Positions 21,443 through 27,558 of a stretch of DNA of 42,460 nucleotides are shown here, in pieces. The stretch comes from a virus, in the IMG/VR virus record IMGVR_UViG_3300037041_001947, positions 1 to 42,460 of that record. One strand, 5' to 3'. The stretch's first letter is position 1. Each line of letters starts with the position of its first letter. Made by a program: the position numbers and the translations under genes. The notes beneath the pieces are model-generated. The model saw only the letters and a list, made by a program, of their open reading frames with translations, did not search any database and was not told where the DNA came from.

Positions 21443-23745
21443 TAAACATTGAAATTCGAAATGCTTATAATGTCAAAAATGACATTGTAATCTCATATCG
21501 AAAAAACAATAAACTTAAAAAGCTCAAAATTCGAGATTTTAAATGGTATTTTGCTGTGAATGGAAAAGAGTTTGCAAATAACCAATCATTTTTTCAAAGT
21601 TTATTAGACCAAGATTTGGTAGAAATGTACGAACCAGTATTCAATTCCAAATTTGTTAAGGTATATTGTAATAAACAAGGTGGCAAACGAGATTCTGAAG
21701 CTAGAATTGTTTTGGAAATGTTAAAAGAAAAGAATATTAGAACATACGAGGCAGATCTTCCTACTGTAAAAAGATTTATTGCTGATACAGACCTTAAGAT
21801 ATCCGATCAATATGAACCATTATATTTTGACATTGAAACAGATGATACTACTCGAAAAATAGAAATTGGTAAACATAGAATTTTATCAATTGCCGCAGTA
21901 GACAAACAAGGTAATGAGTTTTTCTTTGACGATGCAAGTGAAGAAGATATGCTAGTAAAATTCTTTAACTTGATTTCTAATTATGATGTCTTGATTGGTT
22001 GGAATAGTTCTGGATTCGATTTACCATACATTAAAGGATATACTGAATATGTTTTAAATGCAGATGGTACTGAAGGTAGAATTTGGCATGATGGTAGAAT
22101 GCAATTATATGGATTGGATTTTAATTGGGCAAGTTTACCTACTGTAGACATGATGAATGTCGTTAAAAAGATGTATAAAGAAGGTGCATATCTGAAAAGT
22201 TATTCATTGGAAAGCGTATCACAATATCTTCTCAAAAAAGGAAAAGTGAAATTTGAAGGAAAAGTGATTGATTTGTATAACAACAATCGAGCAAAATTAA
22301 AAGAGTATAACATTAAAGACACCACTTTATTAAAAGAAATTGATGAAAAAATTGGAATGCTTGAATTGTTAGGCAAAGAATGTTCAATTGGAAAAGCACT
22401 AATGCTTAATTTCAAAGGACAATATGTTGGTGAAATTCTTGACAGTATGATTTTAGAAGAGTGTCACAAACAAGAAATATTTGCTCCATCCAAAAAAGGA
22501 CTCAATCGTGAAAGTTATGTAGGTGCGTTAGTGTTAGACCCAGTTGTCGGGTTACATGATAACGTTTACGTATTCGACTACACAAGTCTTTACCCATCAA
22601 TTATTTTAACAAGTAATATCGGGTTCGATACAGTAACAACGCTTGACAACAAAGATGCTATAACAAATCCAGGTAGTGGAATTAAATTTTCTAAAAAGAA
22701 AAAGTCTGTTATTGCTAGTGTTGTAGAGAGATTAGTGAAAGAACGACAAATATATAAAAAACAACGATTAGAGTTTGTCGAAAAAGGATTAATGGATACG
22801 CCTGAATATAAAACTGCTAGAGCAAACGAGGTAATTGTGAAAGAACTCTCAAACTCGATTTATGGAATAATGGGAGACCAAAATCAACGTTATTACTCGT
22901 TAGCAATTGCTGAATCAATCACAAAAACTGGACATTGGATGCTTAAAACCGCTACAGATTTCTTCAATAAACAAAATGGATGTAAAGTAATATATGGAGA
23001 CACTGACTCGGTGTTTGTTAAAGCAGACCATGAATTAAACACGGAAGAACTCTTAAAAGAATATCACTCAGAAATTAAAAAAACACTCAAGGATGATTTC
23101 AATATAGACAATTCATATATCAATCTTAAATATGAAAAGAAGTTTGAATCATTTATTCTGATTGAAAAGAAATATTATGCTGGACTAATAACAGAAATTG
23201 AAGGAAAAAAGGTGAATAAATTTGCAGCTACAGGAATTGATTTAGTGAAAAAGACGACTATTCCAATTGGATATGAATCTCAAAAAACAATTATTGATAT
23301 GATTTTTGAAAAGCAACCAATTGAAAAAATTGAAAACTATATTAAACAACAAAAAGAAAAAATAATGACAGATGAATTTAGTTTTAAGGATATTAAGATT
23401 ACAAGAAGTGTGAGTAGAGATTTATCTGAATATAAAGAAAAAGCCTTAAATCAACCTCATATTAAAATCGCCAAACGGATAATCGAAGAAAAAGGATATT
23501 TAGATTCGAAAGAAATATCATACGTTGTGTTAAATGAAAAACTCCCAACATCAGATGATTCTCGAATATGTGAAGAAAAAGACTATGTTGGAAAATTTGA
23601 TAGAATTTTCTATTGGAATGAAAAGGTATATAATTTAATGGACCGTATTCTAAACATCGCTCTACCTAATTTTGATTGGAATAAATTCTATGAAAAAGCA
23701 CCCAAAAAAGAAAAGGTCGATCCTAATCAACTAAAATTATTTTAA
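21424..23745 (+). CDS. Family B DNA polymerase with proofreading exonuclease
   Basis: 773 residues from ATG 21424 (chosen because the upstream alternative would overlap the previous gene by 85 bases). Exonuclease motifs: FDIET (135-139), GWNSSGFDLP (192-201), YNIKDTTLL (295-303). Polymerase motifs: DYTSLYPS (385-392), KELSNSIYG (473-481), YGDTDS (524-529) and KKYY (582-585). The extreme C-terminus is QLKLF, a bacterial sliding-clamp binding pentamer as in E. coli Pol II. It is the phage replicase; no phage clamp or clamp loader was seen. Confidence 0.92.
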   Translation: MDQNKLVNIEIRNAYNVKNDIVISYRKNNKLKKLKIRDFKWYFAVNGKEFANNQSFFQSLLDQDLVEMYEPVFNSKFVKVYCNKQGGKRDSEARIVLEMLKEKNIRTYEADLPTVKRFIADTDLKISDQYEPLYFDIETDDTTRKIEIGKHRILSIAAVDKQGNEFFFDDASEEDMLVKFFNLISNYDVLIGWNSSGFDLPYIKGYTEYVLNADGTEGRIWHDGRMQLYGLDFNWASLPTVDMMNVVKKMYKEGAYLKSYSLESVSQYLLKKGKVKFEGKVIDLYNNNRAKLKEYNIKDTTLLKEIDEKIGMLELLGKECSIGKALMLNFKGQYVGEILDSMILEECHKQEIFAPSKKGLNRESYVGALVLDPVVGLHDNVYVFDYTSLYPSIILTSNIGFDTVTTLDNKDAITNPGSGIKFSKKKKSVIASVVERLVKERQIYKKQRLEFVEKGLMDTPEYKTARANEVIVKELSNSIYGIMGDQNQRYYSLAIAESITKTGHWMLKTATDFFNKQNGCKVIYGDTDSVFVKADHELNTEELLKEYHSEIKKTLKDDFNIDNSYINLKYEKKFESFILIEKKYYAGLITEIEGKKVNKFAATGIDLVKKTTIPIGYESQKTIIDMIFEKQPIEKIENYIKQQKEKIMTDEFSFKDIKITRSVSRDLSEYKEKALNQPHIKIAKRIIEEKGYLDSKEISYVVLNEKLPTSDDSRICEEKDYVGKFDRIFYWNEKVYNLMDRILNIALPNFDWNKFYEKAPKKEKVDPNQLKLF

Positions 23746-23749
23746 TTGT

Positions 23750-23917
23750 ATGAATGAACAAATGATAAGGGAAAAATTTCATAATTACTATATGGAGTTT
23801 GACCCAACACCAGATTCTATAACCGACTTCTTCCTCTCCATTCTAAAAGAAGCACTAAGTAAACAAGCGGAGGAGATAAGAAGTGAAATGAGAGAAGTTA
23901 TGGAAAGACACGAATAA
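23750..23917 (+). CDS. Small helical protein after polymerase
   Basis: 55 residues, helical and amphipathic: FDPTPDSITDFFLSILKEAL and EEIRSEMREVMERHE. It starts four bases after the polymerase stop. No motif recognised; perhaps a polymerase accessory by position. Confidence 0.5.
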   Translation: MNEQMIREKFHNYYMEFDPTPDSITDFFLSILKEALSKQAEEIRSEMREVMERHE

Positions 23918-23931
23918 TTAAATAACCTTAT

Positions 23932-24429
23932 ATGAACTGGAAAGAAAAATTAGAGCAATGTTTTGGTGGTATTCCTTATCCATTTCCACCCGAAGGAACA
24001 CCTATTAAATTAAATGGAACGATTAATGATATGGAAAAATTTATTGAAACCGAAGTTCTTCATATGAATAACTGCTGTGAAAAATGTTTTACGCCTTATA
24101 TAGGTTTGCACGAAACAAAATGCTTGGATAAAAACTGTCCCTGCCATAAAGACACAGAGTTGGAGAGCGAAAAAGAGGAATGGGGAGCGTGGAAATTTGT
24201 CAGCGAAATGCTTGACAGCCCAGTTGACGGAATTTACCGAACTTCTAAGTGCTATAAGCAAATTTATGACTTTGTATGTGAGCAAAAAGCTAAAGCCAAA
24301 GAAGAAGAACGTGAACGGATTAAGAAAATTCTTGATGAAACTTCAGCAAGATATTCAAAAAGTCTTGAATTAACCGAAATGATGAGGGTAGAAGAATATA
24401 ATTTAGAAGTGCAAAGTTTAATAAAATAA
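23932..24429 (+). CDS. Cysteine-rich zinc-binding protein
   Basis: 165 residues. Residues 48-72 hold CCEKCFTPYIGLHETKCLDK then NCPCHK, a zinc-binding cluster of seven Cys and two His. Then comes a WGAWKFVSEML segment and a long charged helix (KAKAKEEERERIKKILDE). No known family was recognised; probable nucleic-acid or protein binder. Confidence 0.55.
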   Translation: MNWKEKLEQCFGGIPYPFPPEGTPIKLNGTINDMEKFIETEVLHMNNCCEKCFTPYIGLHETKCLDKNCPCHKDTELESEKEEWGAWKFVSEMLDSPVDGIYRTSKCYKQIYDFVCEQKAKAKEEERERIKKILDETSARYSKSLELTEMMRVEEYNLEVQSLIK

Positions 24430-24443
24430 TTTAAACCCCTTAT
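24421..24443 (+). repeat. Repeated gene leader, copy 1
   Basis: The AT-rich leader (starting ATAAAATAATTTAAAC and ending CCCCTTAT) is repeated at 24590-24612. Copy 1 runs into the ATG of the small membrane protein at 24442; copy 2 precedes the next gene's SD. It looks like a duplicated intergenic module. Confidence 0.6.
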
Positions 24444-24603
24444 GAATGACAAACAGTTAGTGATTATTTCAAATACTATTTGGTTTGGATTTTGGTTTAT
24501 CTTAGTTTTCTTTAAAGGATTATCCCCTTGGTGGTTTATGTTTCCAGCATGTTTTCACTGGACAATTAGTGATTATAACCCTAAAAAAGATAAAATAATT
24601 TAA
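24442..24603 (+). CDS. Small membrane protein
   Basis: 53 residues. Two hydrophobic stretches (VIISNTIWFGFWFILVFF and SPWWFMFPACFHW) suggest one or two membrane helices with many Trp and Phe, and a polar C-terminus. Translation begins directly after the repeated leader. Function unknown; a host-membrane-active early peptide is possible. Confidence 0.5.
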   Translation: MNDKQLVIISNTIWFGFWFILVFFKGLSPWWFMFPACFHWTISDYNPKKDKII

Positions 24604-24612
24604 ACCCCTTAT
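24590..24612 (+). repeat. Repeated gene leader, copy 2
   Basis: Second copy of the leader at 24421-24443, overlapping the previous stop codon and followed by GGGGAGAGGAG, the SD of the gene at 24629. Confidence 0.6.
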
Positions 24613-24628
24613 TGGGGAGAGGAGATTT

Positions 24629-24784
24629 ATGCCAGTAGACATTGAACACACAGTAACATTTGATTTTACGACTAACGAGTTTGTAATTGAACAACCAGAA
24701 AAGGACAACATTAGAGTTCCGCTATGGATAATTTACTCTATCCACGACAAAGCAAAGTATATTTTTAAAGGATTAGAAAATTAA
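24629..24784 (+). CDS. Small unknown early protein
   Basis: 51 residues, with a strong SD (GGAGAGGAG). DIEHTVTFDFTTNEFVIEQ suggests two beta strands, then a short helix (PLWIIYSIHDKAKYIFKGL). No family recognised. Confidence 0.5.
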   Translation: MPVDIEHTVTFDFTTNEFVIEQPEKDNIRVPLWIIYSIHDKAKYIFKGLEN

Positions 24785-24798
24785 CCCCCAGGGAATAT

Positions 24799-24966
24799 AT
24801 GAAAAGACCATTGCCAGAATTAGAAGAAACAGTCCGCTGGTTTTTGCCTGTAATTGGATTATTGTTGACATTTACAAGCCCGTGGAAATTAGAGGGAATA
24901 GCTTTAATTTTATCAACAATAAGTTTCAATTTAACTACTTTACTAGACAGATATTTAAAAAACTAA
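24799..24966 (+). CDS. Small two-helix membrane protein
   Basis: 55 residues. VRWFLPVIGLLLTFTS and GIALILSTISFNLTTLL form two likely membrane segments, a holin-like size and shape. It lies far from the lysis genes, so a different membrane role is as likely. Confidence 0.5.
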   Translation: MKRPLPELEETVRWFLPVIGLLLTFTSPWKLEGIALILSTISFNLTTLLDRYLKN

Positions 24967-25001
24967 CCTCTCTCAGCTTAGGCTGGGGAGTTGGGGTTGG
25001 T

Positions 25002-25075
25002 CGGCTATGGGGTAATAAACGAAATGGTTTTGGGGGTTCGAATCCCTCCGTTGAATACCCGAACGTAGCCGCCCA
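25002..25075 (+). ncRNA. tRNA-like structured element
   Basis: CGGCTAT (25002-25008) pairs with GTAGCCG (25065-25071) as a 7-bp end stem, followed by C-CCA at 25072-25075. Inside are GGGTA/TACCC and AACG/CGTT helices and the hairpin GGGGG-TTCGAAT-CCCTC (25032-25048), whose loop is a canonical tRNA T-loop. It is 74 bases, but it lacks the normal D and T arms in order, so a true tRNA is not supported. It may be a tRNA mimic or a decayed tRNA. Locally GC-rich. Confidence 0.35.
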
Positions 25076-25087
25076 TCTTTAACTCTT

Positions 25088-25105
25088 AATTAACTTAAAT
25101 TTATG
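25088..25105 (+). repeat. Repeated translation-start leader, copy 1
   Basis: AATTAACTTAAATTTATG ending in the ATG of the gene at 25103; identical to 25425-25442. Confidence 0.6.
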
Positions 25106-25261
25106 GATAAAGAACTACAAATCTTAGAAGAGTTAGCTTTAGAAATAGAACAAATACAAAGTGACTACCAGGATATAACAGAATTTTCTAGTGGAGCTAA
25201 TTATGTTTTAAAACAACTCAAAAATAGTATTAAACGAAAAGCTTTAAGGACTAGCTCTTAA
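25103..25261 (+). CDS. Small acidic helical protein
   Basis: 52 residues (MDKELQILEELALEIEQIQS...), helical, acidic start and a basic C-terminus (NSIKRKALRTSS). It begins with the repeated SD-less leader, and its stop codon lies within the base of the downstream structured RNA. No family recognised. Confidence 0.5.
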   Translation: MDKELQILEELALEIEQIQSDYQDITEFSSGANYVLKQLKNSIKRKALRTSS

Positions 25262-25425
25262 ACAAAGGCTGGCGTAAAAGTGGCATTTCCGACTGTTAGA
25301 AGGAACATGAGCCTCGGCTCCGTGCTAACAGTGTGCGTGCTGTGCCGAACAGTAAACACTTTGCAGGTTTCCGTGTCCTCGGAGTAATATGCGGAACGCA
25401 TCCCCACGCCAGCCCCTGTTTGAGA
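25256..25425 (+). ncRNA. Candidate structured non-coding RNA (about 170 bases)
   Basis: GGCTGGCGT (25267-25275) pairs perfectly with ACGCCAGCC (25406-25414), extended by nine more pairs to 25256/25425 with two mismatches. Inside are ACTGTTAG/CTAACAGT (8 bp), GAGC-CTCG-GCTC, CTGT-GCCGA-ACAG and TTCCG/CGGAA helices. It is far more GC-rich than its neighbours and holds no convincing gene. No known riboswitch, ribozyme, tRNA, tmRNA or RNase P signature was recognised. It lies between two small genes and could be a stable RNA processed from the early transcript. Confidence 0.55.
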
Positions 25426-25442
25426 ATTAACTTAAATTTATG
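25425..25442 (+). repeat. Repeated translation-start leader, copy 2
   Basis: AATTAACTTAAATTTATG ending in the ATG of the gene at 25440; identical to 25088-25105. Together the copies flank the structured-RNA region and one small gene. Confidence 0.6.
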
Positions 25443-25628
25443 ACATACTCATTTATACCTTATACCCAGCCAACATTAGAGCTAACAGAAGAAGAACTAA
25501 ACGAGCGCATTCTTCAAGGTAATCGTTATGCCTGCAAACTAGACCATTCTAAAATAAGCACTACAACAGGGTATTGCTTTTATTGTGGGCAATTAACTAA
25601 TTCCAATGATACAGAAACTAAAAGGTAA
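25440..25628 (+). CDS. Small zinc-finger-like protein
   Basis: 62 residues. ACKLDHSKISTTTGYCFYCG supplies C-x3-H ... C-x2-C, a zinc-finger-type arrangement, after an acidic helix (TEEELNERIL). Starts after the repeated leader. Overlaps the next gene by 23 bases. Function unknown. Confidence 0.5.
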   Translation: MTYSFIPYTQPTLELTEEELNERILQGNRYACKLDHSKISTTTGYCFYCGQLTNSNDTETKR

Positions 25629-25761
25629 AATAACCGCCCTTATAGTTGAAAAGATAATCCGTTCAGTAGTCGGTAGAATCTACGAGCAAGTCCCTAAGAA
25701 TGTAACGGCTATAAACGGACAGAATTTAAGGGAGTGGATAAAGGAGACATTTTTTAAATGA
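25606..25761 (+). CDS. Small basic protein
   Basis: 51 residues (MIQKLKGKITALIVEKIIRS...), helical and basic. It overlaps the preceding gene by 23 bases and the following ATG by four bases (ATGA), good evidence for coupled translation. No family recognised. Confidence 0.5.
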   Translation: MIQKLKGKITALIVEKIIRSVVGRIYEQVPKNVTAINGQNLREWIKETFFK

Positions 25762-26000
25762 AAAATATATATAAATCACTTGAAGCCATAGAAAGAATTG
25801 TCGGGAGTGACTTAGGTATGGAAGCAGAATGGTGGCTAAATGACCCAAAGAAAAACCATAGAGATAAGTTAAAAGTGAATATGGCAAAGGCTTTAGGTAA
25901 AATCTACATGATAGTTCACTCTGAAAACTCAAGAGGTTGCAGACATACAGATTGGGAAGAAATTAAATATCAAATACTTAAAATAACAGATAATGATTAA
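25758..26000 (+). CDS. Unknown early protein
   Basis: 80 residues, helical, with WWLNDPKKNHRDKLKVNMAK and KIYMIVHSENSRGCRHTDWE. Its SD (AAGGAG) lies in the previous gene, and ATGA coupling supports the start. No family recognised. Confidence 0.55.
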   Translation: MKNIYKSLEAIERIVGSDLGMEAEWWLNDPKKNHRDKLKVNMAKALGKIYMIVHSENSRGCRHTDWEEIKYQILKITDND

Positions 26001-26061
26001 ACGCCTCACAATTTTCATCTCCTACCTCTTCCACATAATAGCTAAGTTTTTTTTGGATTAA
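25993..26061 (+). CDS. Possible 22-residue hydrophobic peptide
   Basis: MIKRLTIFISYLFHIIAKFF plus LD: two positive residues then a membrane-length hydrophobic run. It overlaps the previous gene by eight bases. Too short to be sure; included because the 79-base gap before the resolvase gene otherwise holds nothing. Confidence 0.3.
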   Translation: MIKRLTIFISYLFHIIAKFFLD

Positions 26062-26079
26062 CTGGAAATAAAAAATAAA

Positions 26080-26451
26080 ATGGAAATAATTCTAAAAGGA
26101 CGCATCCCATCTAAAAAGAATAGTAAATATTTAATTTATAGAGGTGGAAGACCTTATTTTGTTCCTAGTCCTGCATATAAACAATGGCATGAGGAACAAT
26201 CATGGATGTTAAAAAAGTACACTCAGAAACATCCAATATCTAAATGTGATATAACTATCATTATGTACGCTCCTGACAATAGGAAGTCAGATTTGAGCAA
26301 CAAGGTAGAATCAATTATGGATTTATTAGTGGATATGAAAATAATTGAAGATGATAACTGGTTTGTTGTTCCTAATTTGGTTTTAAAATTTGCTGGAGTG
26401 GACAAAGAAAATCCCAGAGCAATAATAAAGATTGAAGCCCCTTCCGTTTAG
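26080..26451 (+). CDS. RusA-type Holliday junction resolvase
   Basis: 123 residues. IPSKKNSKYLIYRGGRP, then DITIIMYAPDNRKSDLSNK, ESIMDLLVDM and KIIEDDNW are the RusA order: Asp71 in the DLSN motif, Lys75, Asp81 and Asp91/Asp92. The second Asp of the E. coli DLDN motif is Ser73, a variant also expected in some phage RusA groups. It would resolve recombination intermediates before packaging. It is the last early gene; the terminator stem overlaps its stop. Confidence 0.75.
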   Translation: MEIILKGRIPSKKNSKYLIYRGGRPYFVPSPAYKQWHEEQSWMLKKYTQKHPISKCDITIIMYAPDNRKSDLSNKVESIMDLLVDMKIIEDDNWFVVPNLVLKFAGVDKENPRAIIKIEAPSV

Positions 26452-26463
26452 GTTGGGGCTTTT
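26435..26463. terminator. Terminator at the end of the early operon
   Basis: AAGCCCC (26435-26441) and GGGGCTT (26455-26461) form a 7-bp stem followed by T residues. It is where the early arm (plus) meets the minus-strand zinc-protein island and may serve both. Confidence 0.65.
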
Positions 26464-26466
26464 AGG

Positions 26467-26751
26467 TTAGTGGCGGGTTTCGCCGGGTAGGTCTTCGCTT
26501 CGGGCGTAGAGTGAGTCGTGATGGAGTTCTTCCATCCGCATCAGAACCCTTGCGGATTCTGCGAAAGTCCTCAGGCCGAACAAACGATGGTATGCCCGAT
26601 GATGCTCAACAGACAGCATGAAGATATTATCGGGAGCATAAGTGCCACCCAACGAACGAGCCTTATCGTGGTGTCTGGTCAGCTTGTTCCAGGTTTTCGG
26701 TTTGCGTACACTCTTCCGAGCGTAACGCTTGTAGGACTTTTGCTTGGACAT
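26467..26751 (-). CDS. HNH-type endonuclease-like small protein
   Basis: 94 residues from ATG 26751 (SD GAGG five bases upstream; a GTG at 26757 is possible). TRHHDKARSLGGTYAPDNIF and LSVEHHRAYHRLFG carry the His/Asn/His frame of HNH nucleases, basic N-terminus KSYKRYARKSVRKPKTW. Base composition is clearly more GC-rich than the rest of the genome. It may be a mobile or host-derived gene; activity is inferred. Confidence 0.6.
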   Translation of the reverse strand: MSKQKSYKRYARKSVRKPKTWNKLTRHHDKARSLGGTYAPDNIFMLSVEHHRAYHRLFGLRTFAESARVLMRMEELHHDSLYARSEDLPGETRH

Positions 26752-26758
26752 ATACACC

Positions 26759-26929
26759 TCACTGTTGAGCGTATTGCGTGGGCATGGCCTTCAGCTTGTT
26801 TGCGGCCTTCTGGAGTTTCTTCCAGCAGTTCTCGTGGAAAATGAATCCGTGGAAAGCTACCTTTCCTGGTTCTTGTGGGGCTACCACAATAGAGCATTTT
26901 CCACATACATCCTTCTTTTCTTGTTTCAC
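26759..26929 (-). CDS. Treble-clef/LIM-like zinc protein
   Basis: 56 residues from GTG 26929, chosen because it overlaps the upstream stop as GTGA and has an SD (AAGGAG) inside the upstream gene; a longer ATG start at 26977 would overlap 52 bases. VCGKCSIVVAP ... FHGFIFHENCWKKL gives a C-x2-C ... H-x2-C site. GC-rich like its neighbours. Function unknown. Confidence 0.55.
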   Translation of the reverse strand: MKQEKKDVCGKCSIVVAPQEPGKVAFHGFIFHENCWKKLQKAANKLKAMPTQYAQQ

Positions 26930-27090
26930 TTCTTCTCCTTCAGTTCGGGCAGATTGTTCACCTTGATTCGAAAACATGGATAGCAGGTCTTAATCGCAAG
27001 ATTAGGACTCACTTGGATTTCAAGCACAACAAACGGTTGAACTTTTCCACACTCTCTGCAAAACTCAGACACTACTTTGAGTATCTTCAT
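26926..27090 (-). CDS. Zinc-ribbon protein
   Basis: 54 residues (MKILKVVSEFCRECGKVQPF ... CYPCFRIKV). Two C-x2-C knuckles (Cys11/Cys14 and Cys36/Cys39) define a zinc ribbon. A perfect SD (AGGAGG) stands seven bases before the ATG. First gene of the GC-rich minus-strand island and coupled to the next by GTGA. Confidence 0.6.
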   Translation of the reverse strand: MKILKVVSEFCRECGKVQPFVVLEIQVSPNLAIKTCYPCFRIKVNNLPELKEKK

Positions 27091-27100
27091 AATGCCTCCT

Positions 27101-27186
27101 GGGTTTTATTAAGGTTAGCCAAAAGTTTTAACTCGCTTAATGTGACGATTTGACCAAGTTTCAATTAGCTAACCATAATAAAACCC
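27101..27186. repeat. Long inverted repeat
   Basis: GGGTTTTATTAAGGTTAGC (27101-27119) and its complement at 27168-27186 match at 18 of 19 positions, separated by 48 bases. It lies between the holin terminator and the zinc-protein island and could be an insertion boundary, operator pair or RNA element. Confidence 0.6.
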
Positions 27187-27207
27187 TAGCCGAAGCTAGA
27201 GTTTTTT
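27181..27207. terminator. Terminator after the late/lysis operon
   Basis: CTAGC-CGAA-GCTAG, extended by AAAC/GTTT with one mismatch, followed by T7 on the plus strand and TTTT on the minus strand. The stem overlaps the 3' end of the holin gene and so ends the late arm. Confidence 0.65.
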
Positions 27208-27408
27208 TCTGAATCCTAATAAATTGATATTTTCTTTAGATGCTTTTCGATATATTGCAATTAATACTCCGATTAAATTAACAAATAACGAAAGTACTTG
27301 TACCACTTCTGTTTCTAACAATTTAATTTTAAATATTTGACCTGCTGTAAATACTATCATGCCAGCTAATGCGGCAATTAACGAGGCATATGTTATTGAA
27401 TACTCCAT
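27196..27408 (-). CDS. Holin-like small membrane protein
   Basis: 70 residues from ATG 27408, which sits in a TAAT-ATG junction with the upstream gene (a longer start at 27450 would overlap it). Two membrane helices, residues 4-24 and 33-53, are separated by a short turn (KIKLLETE), with a basic C-terminus (GFRKKL). This is the size and topology of two-helix holins. It follows the papain-like peptidase in the late operon. Confidence 0.6.
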   Translation of the reverse strand: MEYSITYASLIAALAGMIVFTAGQIFKIKLLETEVVQVLSLFVNLIGVLIAIYRKASKENINLLGFRKKL

Positions 27409-27409
27409 A

Positions 27410-27553
27410 TTATTTATATCCTGTTGTCCGATACGCATATGGTTCAACATATTTGTATGGATATTTATTTGCTATTGCCGTTCCTACAAGGAAGACAAAC
27501 CATATTATTGATAAAATTGATAAAATTAAAATCATCATTAATACTCTATACAT
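27410..27553 (-). CDS. Tiny single-pass membrane protein of the lysis region
   Basis: 47 residues: MYRVLMMILILSILSIIWFV continues as one membrane helix, followed by an aromatic, Tyr-rich tail (NKYPYKYVEPYAYRTTGYK). It ends one base before the holin-like start. It could be an antiholin or small spanin-like protein; no lipobox Cys is present. Confidence 0.5.
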   Translation of the reverse strand: MYRVLMMILILSILSIIWFVFLVGTAIANKYPYKYVEPYAYRTTGYK

Positions 27554-27558
27554 TAAAT

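Noticed and set aside
24975-25060. A complete tRNA gene using the T-arm at 25032-25048
   Set aside because: The seven bases after the T-stem (CGTTGAA) have no partner at the right distance upstream, and no D or anticodon arm fits. Kept only as a tRNA-like element.
25308-25388. A 26-codon frame inside the structured RNA
   Set aside because: No SD, unusual composition, and the bases are explained better by paired helices.
26518-26983. Plus-strand open frames through the GC-rich island
   Set aside because: They are antisense shadows of three minus-strand genes with clear zinc/HNH motifs and coupled SDs.
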